From the NCBI GenBank assembly GCA_013695265.1, contig JACDAU010000498.1, positions 1 through 8,471 on the forward strand: a stretch of 8,471 nucleotides of DNA, in the 5' to 3' direction. A program made the position numbers and the translations under genes. The stretch is from Chloroflexia bacterium. Its GTDB lineage: Bacteria; Chloroflexota; Chloroflexia; Thermobaculales; Thermobaculaceae. Below, in pieces: positions 6,233 through 8,471 of the stretch (its first letter is position 1; the number at the start of each line of letters is the position of its first letter). The notes beneath the pieces are model-generated. The model was not told the origin of the DNA. It saw only the letters and a list, made by a program, of their open reading frames with translations, and made no database searches.

Positions 6233-6265
6233 GGTTACATGGGCGTTCAATTGAACGCCCCTACG
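6233..6265 (-). repeat. 33-bp palindromic dispersed repeat, copy 1
   Basis: The core is a perfect 20-bp palindrome at 6241-6260 (GGGCGTTCAA/TTGAACGCCC). Read on the minus strand, CGTAG precedes the core and ATGTAACC follows it. This matches 29 of 33 bases of the element at 7923-7955, which lies in the opposite orientation. Confidence 0.65.
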
Positions 6266-6382
6266 ACCAGTGCCACATCATCGCCTGCGCGGAAGATCAA
6301 TCGCTCTACTCACCGCTGTACGGTTGCGGATCCCAAACGCTCCCACCGTCCTTGCTCCGCCCGTCTATCCGCGCAAGGGGTA

Positions 6383-6391
6383 TGCTATACT
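6383..6391 (+). promoter_or_regulatory. Extended -10 promoter of the MOSC gene
   Basis: TGCTATACT combines the extended TG with a near-perfect -10 (TATACT, 6386-6391). No good -35 is seen at the usual distance. A start near 6398 gives a leader of about 30 bases containing GGGAGG (6418-6423) before ATG at 6429. Confidence 0.55.
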
Positions 6392-6428
6392 CCGCGCTCA
6401 TGTTGGCACAACCGCGTGGGAGGTCCCA

Positions 6429-7172
6429 ATGAGCAACGAGCCAGAAGAGATCGGTATCGTCACAACCCTGTATCGCTACCCCGTCAAGTCCATGCGGGGC
6501 GAGCAGGTCGACGAGGTTGAGGTCCGATGGCACGGCATAGCCGGTGACCGGCGCTTCGCCTTTGCGCGCTCCGATGATCCCACCGATTTCCCCTGGTTGA
6601 CCGGCAGGCAGGCACCCGCTATGCTCCTTTGCACCCCTCGCTTCGCGGAGCCGTCCTCCCCGAAGACCTCCCCACTGGCCGTGCTGATGCCGGACGGCGC
6701 GTCGTTGCCCATTCAGAGTGAGGCGTTGCTCGCACACATGGCGGAGAGCTACGGCGGACCCGTCCACCTCGTACAAGCGAACCGCGGCACGTTCGATGGC
6801 CAGGGACTGTCGCTCGTCACGACCGGCTCGCTGCGCTCGATGGAGGAGCACGTGGACGTGCCCCTCGACGCTAGGCGGTTCCGAATCAACATCGTGATAG
6901 ATTTGCGCCGCAACGATCCCTTTGCAGAAGACGCCTGGGGCGAGCGGCTCCTGGTGCTCGGCAACCGTCCGGATTCCGCGCGCGTGCGCGTTACGGCCCG
7001 CATTGATCGCTGCGTCATGGTGAACATCGACCCACAGACCGCGCGGAAAGATCATCGGGTGCTGCGGGCGGTCGCACAGCTCCGAGAGAACTACCTGGGC
7101 GTCTACGGCTCCACCGAGCGCCCCGGCTACATCCGAAAAGGTGACGTGGTCCGAATCGCCCCGGCACGCTGA
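6429..7172 (+). CDS. MOSC domain-containing protein (YcbX-like)
   Basis: This 247-residue protein has an N-terminal MOSC beta-barrel domain (about residues 8-105) opening with the typical YPVKSMRGE (17-25) and GIAGDRRFAF (36-45). The MOSC domain proper (about 115-245) contains FRINIVID (151-158), DPFAEDAW (163-170) and RCVMVNIDPQT (194-204). C195 matches the conserved MOSC cysteine thought to carry sulfur near the molybdenum cofactor. Relatives such as YcbX and mARC are molybdenum proteins that reduce N-hydroxylated compounds; that activity is inferred. ATG at 6429 follows GGGAGG by 5 bases and is preceded by an extended -10 promoter. Longer frames into the upstream gap run through a dispersed repeat and are not credible. 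The DUF1697 gene follows 118 bases later and may be cotranscribed. Confidence 0.93.
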   Translation: MSNEPEEIGIVTTLYRYPVKSMRGEQVDEVEVRWHGIAGDRRFAFARSDDPTDFPWLTGRQAPAMLLCTPRFAEPSSPKTSPLAVLMPDGASLPIQSEALLAHMAESYGGPVHLVQANRGTFDGQGLSLVTTGSLRSMEEHVDVPLDARRFRINIVIDLRRNDPFAEDAWGERLLVLGNRPDSARVRVTARIDRCVMVNIDPQTARKDHRVLRAVAQLRENYLGVYGSTERPGYIRKGDVVRIAPAR

Positions 7173-7180
7173 ATACGGCA

Positions 7181-7199
7181 GGTGTCAGGCATCAGGCGT
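7181..7199 (+). repeat. Heptamer array, copy 1 (after MOSC gene)
   Basis: GGTGTCA, GGCATCA and GGCGT form 2.7 units of a degenerate 7-base repeat, GGYRTCA. It begins 8 bases after the MOSC stop codon. Confidence 0.55.
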
Positions 7200-7290
7200 G
7201 CGGGACGCCGCGCCTATGCCGCGCCGGAGAACGAAACATTCAATCGGCTTGCGTATCCGCATATTTCACCATGGAAGGGAAGGACCATCA

Positions 7291-7863
7291 ATGACCGGAG
7301 CGCGGCACATAGCGTTTCTCCGCGCGATCAACGTCGGCGGGCATACCGTCAAGATGGAGCGCCTGCGTCAGTTCTTCACGGCTCTTGGCTACGCAAATGT
7401 CGAGACGTTCATCGCGAGCGGCAACGTGATCTTCGACGCCCCGGTCCAAAACGCGCGGGCCATCGAGGAGCAGATTGAGGGACATCTTCGAGAGTCGCTC
7501 GGCTACGCCGTGGCGACGTTCGTCCGAACCCCAGCCGAGCTAGCGGCGATCGCGCAATACGAGCCGTTCGCAGCCGCCGATCTCGAAGCAGACGGCAACG
7601 CGCTGTACATCGCGTTCCTGCTGGCTGCGCCGAGCGACGAGGCGCAGCAAGCGCTTCTGGCCGCCCGCACCCCCACCGACGACTTCCACTTCCACGGGCG
7701 CGAGTTGTACTGGTTGTGCCGCACACAAGTGAGCGACTCCGTGTTCTCCGGCGCACGCATTGAGAGGATGCTCGGGATGCCGGTCACGATGCGAAATGCG
7801 ACCACGGTCCGGAAGCTGGCCGCGAAGTATGCCGCTCCGCAGGTGTCAGGCGTCAGGGGTTAG
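7291..7863 (+). CDS. DUF1697 domain-containing protein
   Basis: This is a 190-residue protein of the DUF1697 family, which has no established function. The N-terminal HIAFLRAINVGG (6-17), the following M-x-x-L-R, and FIASGNVIFDA (40-50) are the family signature, and the length is usual. ATG at 7291 is preceded by AAGGA (7280-7284) with a 6-base spacer. Another in-frame start near 7141 would overlap the MOSC gene and run through a heptamer array. The last seven codons (VSGVRG and the stop) are written by a heptamer repeat (7842-7863), so the natural C-terminus was probably at about AAKYAAP and has been extended by repeat DNA. It lies downstream of the MOSC gene on the same strand. Confidence 0.92.
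   Translation: MTGARHIAFLRAINVGGHTVKMERLRQFFTALGYANVETFIASGNVIFDAPVQNARAIEEQIEGHLRESLGYAVATFVRTPAELAAIAQYEPFAAADLEADGNALYIAFLLAAPSDEAQQALLAARTPTDDFHFHGRELYWLCRTQVSDSVFSGARIERMLGMPVTMRNATTVRKLAAKYAAPQVSGVRG
7842..7863 (+). repeat. Heptamer array, copy 2 (encodes the DUF1697 C-terminus)
   Basis: Three 7-base units, GGTGTCA, GGCGTCA and GGGGTTA, plus a final G. In the DUF1697 frame the array supplies V-S-G-V-R-G and the TAG stop. Confidence 0.6.
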
Positions 7864-7922
7864 GGATGTGGTGGCGTGCGTGTCGTCCTTGTTCTACCGC
7901 GCAGGCGATGGCGCGAGAACCC

Positions 7923-7955
7923 CGTAGCGGCGTTCAACTGAACGCCCATGCGACC
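7923..7955 (+). repeat. 33-bp palindromic dispersed repeat, copy 2
   Basis: CGTAG, then GGCGTTCA-AC-TGAACGCC (7929-7946, 8-bp arms around 2 bases), then ATGCGACC. It agrees with copy 1 (6233-6265, opposite strand) at 29 of 33 bases. It lies in the gap between the convergent DUF1697 and Nudix genes. Confidence 0.65.
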
Positions 7956-8052
7956 TTCACCACCCTGTACCTTCGGGATCAATCCTTACGCCCGCTGCAG
8001 CAGGAACACGGCGGGGTGACGGTCGCGCCTGCCGTCGGGCCACCAATCCGTC

Positions 8053-8078
8053 GGGTGCAGGTCTCCGTGCCTGCCCCC
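8053..8078. repeat. Dispersed hairpin, loop TCTCCGTG (copy B)
   Basis: GGGTGCAGG (8053-8061) pairs with CCTGCCCCC (8070-8078) with one T/C mismatch, closing the 8-base loop TCTCCGTG (8062-8069). The loop is identical to that at 301-308 while the stem differs and still pairs. It lies just past the 3' end of the Nudix gene, but no T tract follows on either strand. Confidence 0.55.
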
Positions 8079-8091
8079 GCATATTGAGCGA

Positions 8092-8113
8092 CTAACACCT
8101 AACTGCTAACGCC
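8092..8113 (-). repeat. Heptamer array, copy 3 (encodes the Nudix C-terminus)
   Basis: On the minus strand the units are GGCGTTA, GCAGTTA and GGTGTTA plus a G. In the Nudix frame they encode G-V-S-S and the TAG stop. This array has TTA where the other two mostly have TCA. Confidence 0.55.
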
Positions 8114-8471
8114 TGTCTCCAGTGCGGTGAGCAACTGCGGTATACACGCGTCGTGATCGGCGACCAGGGGCGGCACCTCGTGTGGCAACCTCGCCCAGAA
8201 GAAGTCGAACGGGATCGGAACGGTGCTGCCGTCGGAGGGATCGCGCTCGAAGTGTCTCCACACATCGGGCGGGTCACCGGCACACATGAGGTGGTAGAAT
8301 CGGCGAAAGTTCAACTCGTCGCGGCCCAGGGGCGATGCGTCGAAGACCCGTTCACCCAGCAAGCCGACCAGCGTCAGTTCGTGCAGCCCGGTCTCCTCCC
8401 ACGCTTCCCGCAGCACCGCAACATCCGGATCCTCGCCCGCCTCGGGCGCGAGTGGGTGGGTGAACACGAGC
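8099..8471 (-). CDS. Nudix hydrolase, 5' end beyond the window
   Basis: The frame is open to the right edge, so the true start is outside. From the edge it reads LVFTHPLAPEAG, then the second half of a Nudix box, REAWEETGL (8410-8384), preceded by E with the correct 7-residue gap. The rest (RVFDASPLGRDELNFRRFYH, FDFFWARLPHEVPPLVADHD) fits Nudix proteins that hydrolyse nucleoside diphosphate derivatives with Mg2+ bound by the EExG glutamates. The first half of the box is odd: where GxxxxxE is expected the sequence has L-A-P-E-A-G-E, lacking the leading glycine. Close families normally have about a dozen residues (G-x-Q-V-P-x-G-T-V type) between HP...AG and E, so an in-frame deletion is likely. 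The C-terminal GVSS and stop come from a heptamer array. Substrate is unknown. Confidence 0.82.
   Translation of the reverse strand, partial: LVFTHPLAPEAGEDPDVAVLREAWEETGLHELTLVGLLGERVFDASPLGRDELNFRRFYHLMCAGDPPDVWRHFERDPSDGSTVPIPFDFFWARLPHEVPPLVADHDACIPQLLTALETGVSS

Noticed and set aside
6167..6520. Plus-strand open frame of 117 codons running into the MOSC gene
   Set aside because: Its GYMGVQLNAPT stretch is a translation of the palindromic repeat at 6233-6265, and its 3' part is out of frame with the clear MOSC gene.
7866..8087. Plus-strand open frame of 73 codons between the DUF1697 and Nudix genes
   Set aside because: It includes SGVQLNAHAT, the translated palindromic repeat, and the TCTCCGTG hairpin; no ribosome site or protein-like pattern.
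7181..8113. The three heptamer arrays as a CRISPR
   Set aside because: Units are 7 bases with no spacers, the arrays are hundreds of bases apart, and no cas gene is present.

Overview
This looks like an ordinary chromosomal stretch of a GC-rich bacterium. The gene families (SLC30A9-like CDF transporter, UMF1-type MFS permease, membrane-attached MutS-like ATPase, MOSC protein, DUF1697, short Lmo0937-type membrane peptide) and the dispersed short hairpins flanked by GTAGGGGC-type sequence fit a member of the Chloroflexota, perhaps Thermomicrobia-like. That placement is inference from memory of such genomes, at moderate confidence. I see no phage genes, transposase, CRISPR array, tRNA or rRNA.

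Layout from left to right. Bases 1-62 hold the first 20 codons of a minus-strand gene that leaves the window. Its upstream DNA has an extended -10 promoter (184-192), a structured leader and a terminator-like hairpin (101-133), so it resembles an attenuated leader. A gene-free stretch follows up to 540. Next is a minus-strand CDF metal transporter (541-1497), a 51-residue plus-strand membrane peptide (1781-1936) and a minus-strand UMF1/Atg22-like MFS permease (2046-3350). A divergent intergenic region with candidate promoters both ways leads to a small plus-strand antibiotic-biosynthesis-monooxygenase-like (ABM-like) protein (up to 3992), whose best-placed start codon is ATA. The large plus-strand MutS-like ATPase (4155-6044) has predicted membrane segments and no mismatch-recognition domain. 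After a repeat-rich gap come a MOSC-domain protein (6429-7172) and a DUF1697 protein (7291-7863), both on plus. A second repeat-bearing gap separates these from a convergent, 5'-incomplete Nudix hydrolase (8099-8471, minus).

The genes do not form one pathway; most look like single-gene transcription units, with MOSC and DUF1697 possibly cotranscribed. What stands out is the density of small repeats between genes: two hairpins with an identical 8-base loop but different stems, two inverted copies of a 33-bp palindromic element, a 67-bp inverted repeat behind the MutS-like gene, and three short arrays of a degenerate heptamer GGYGTYA at the 3' ends of three genes, two of which supply the stop codon. 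The Nudix gene also appears to lack about a dozen residues in the first half of its Nudix box. I did not find a clear new multi-gene system.
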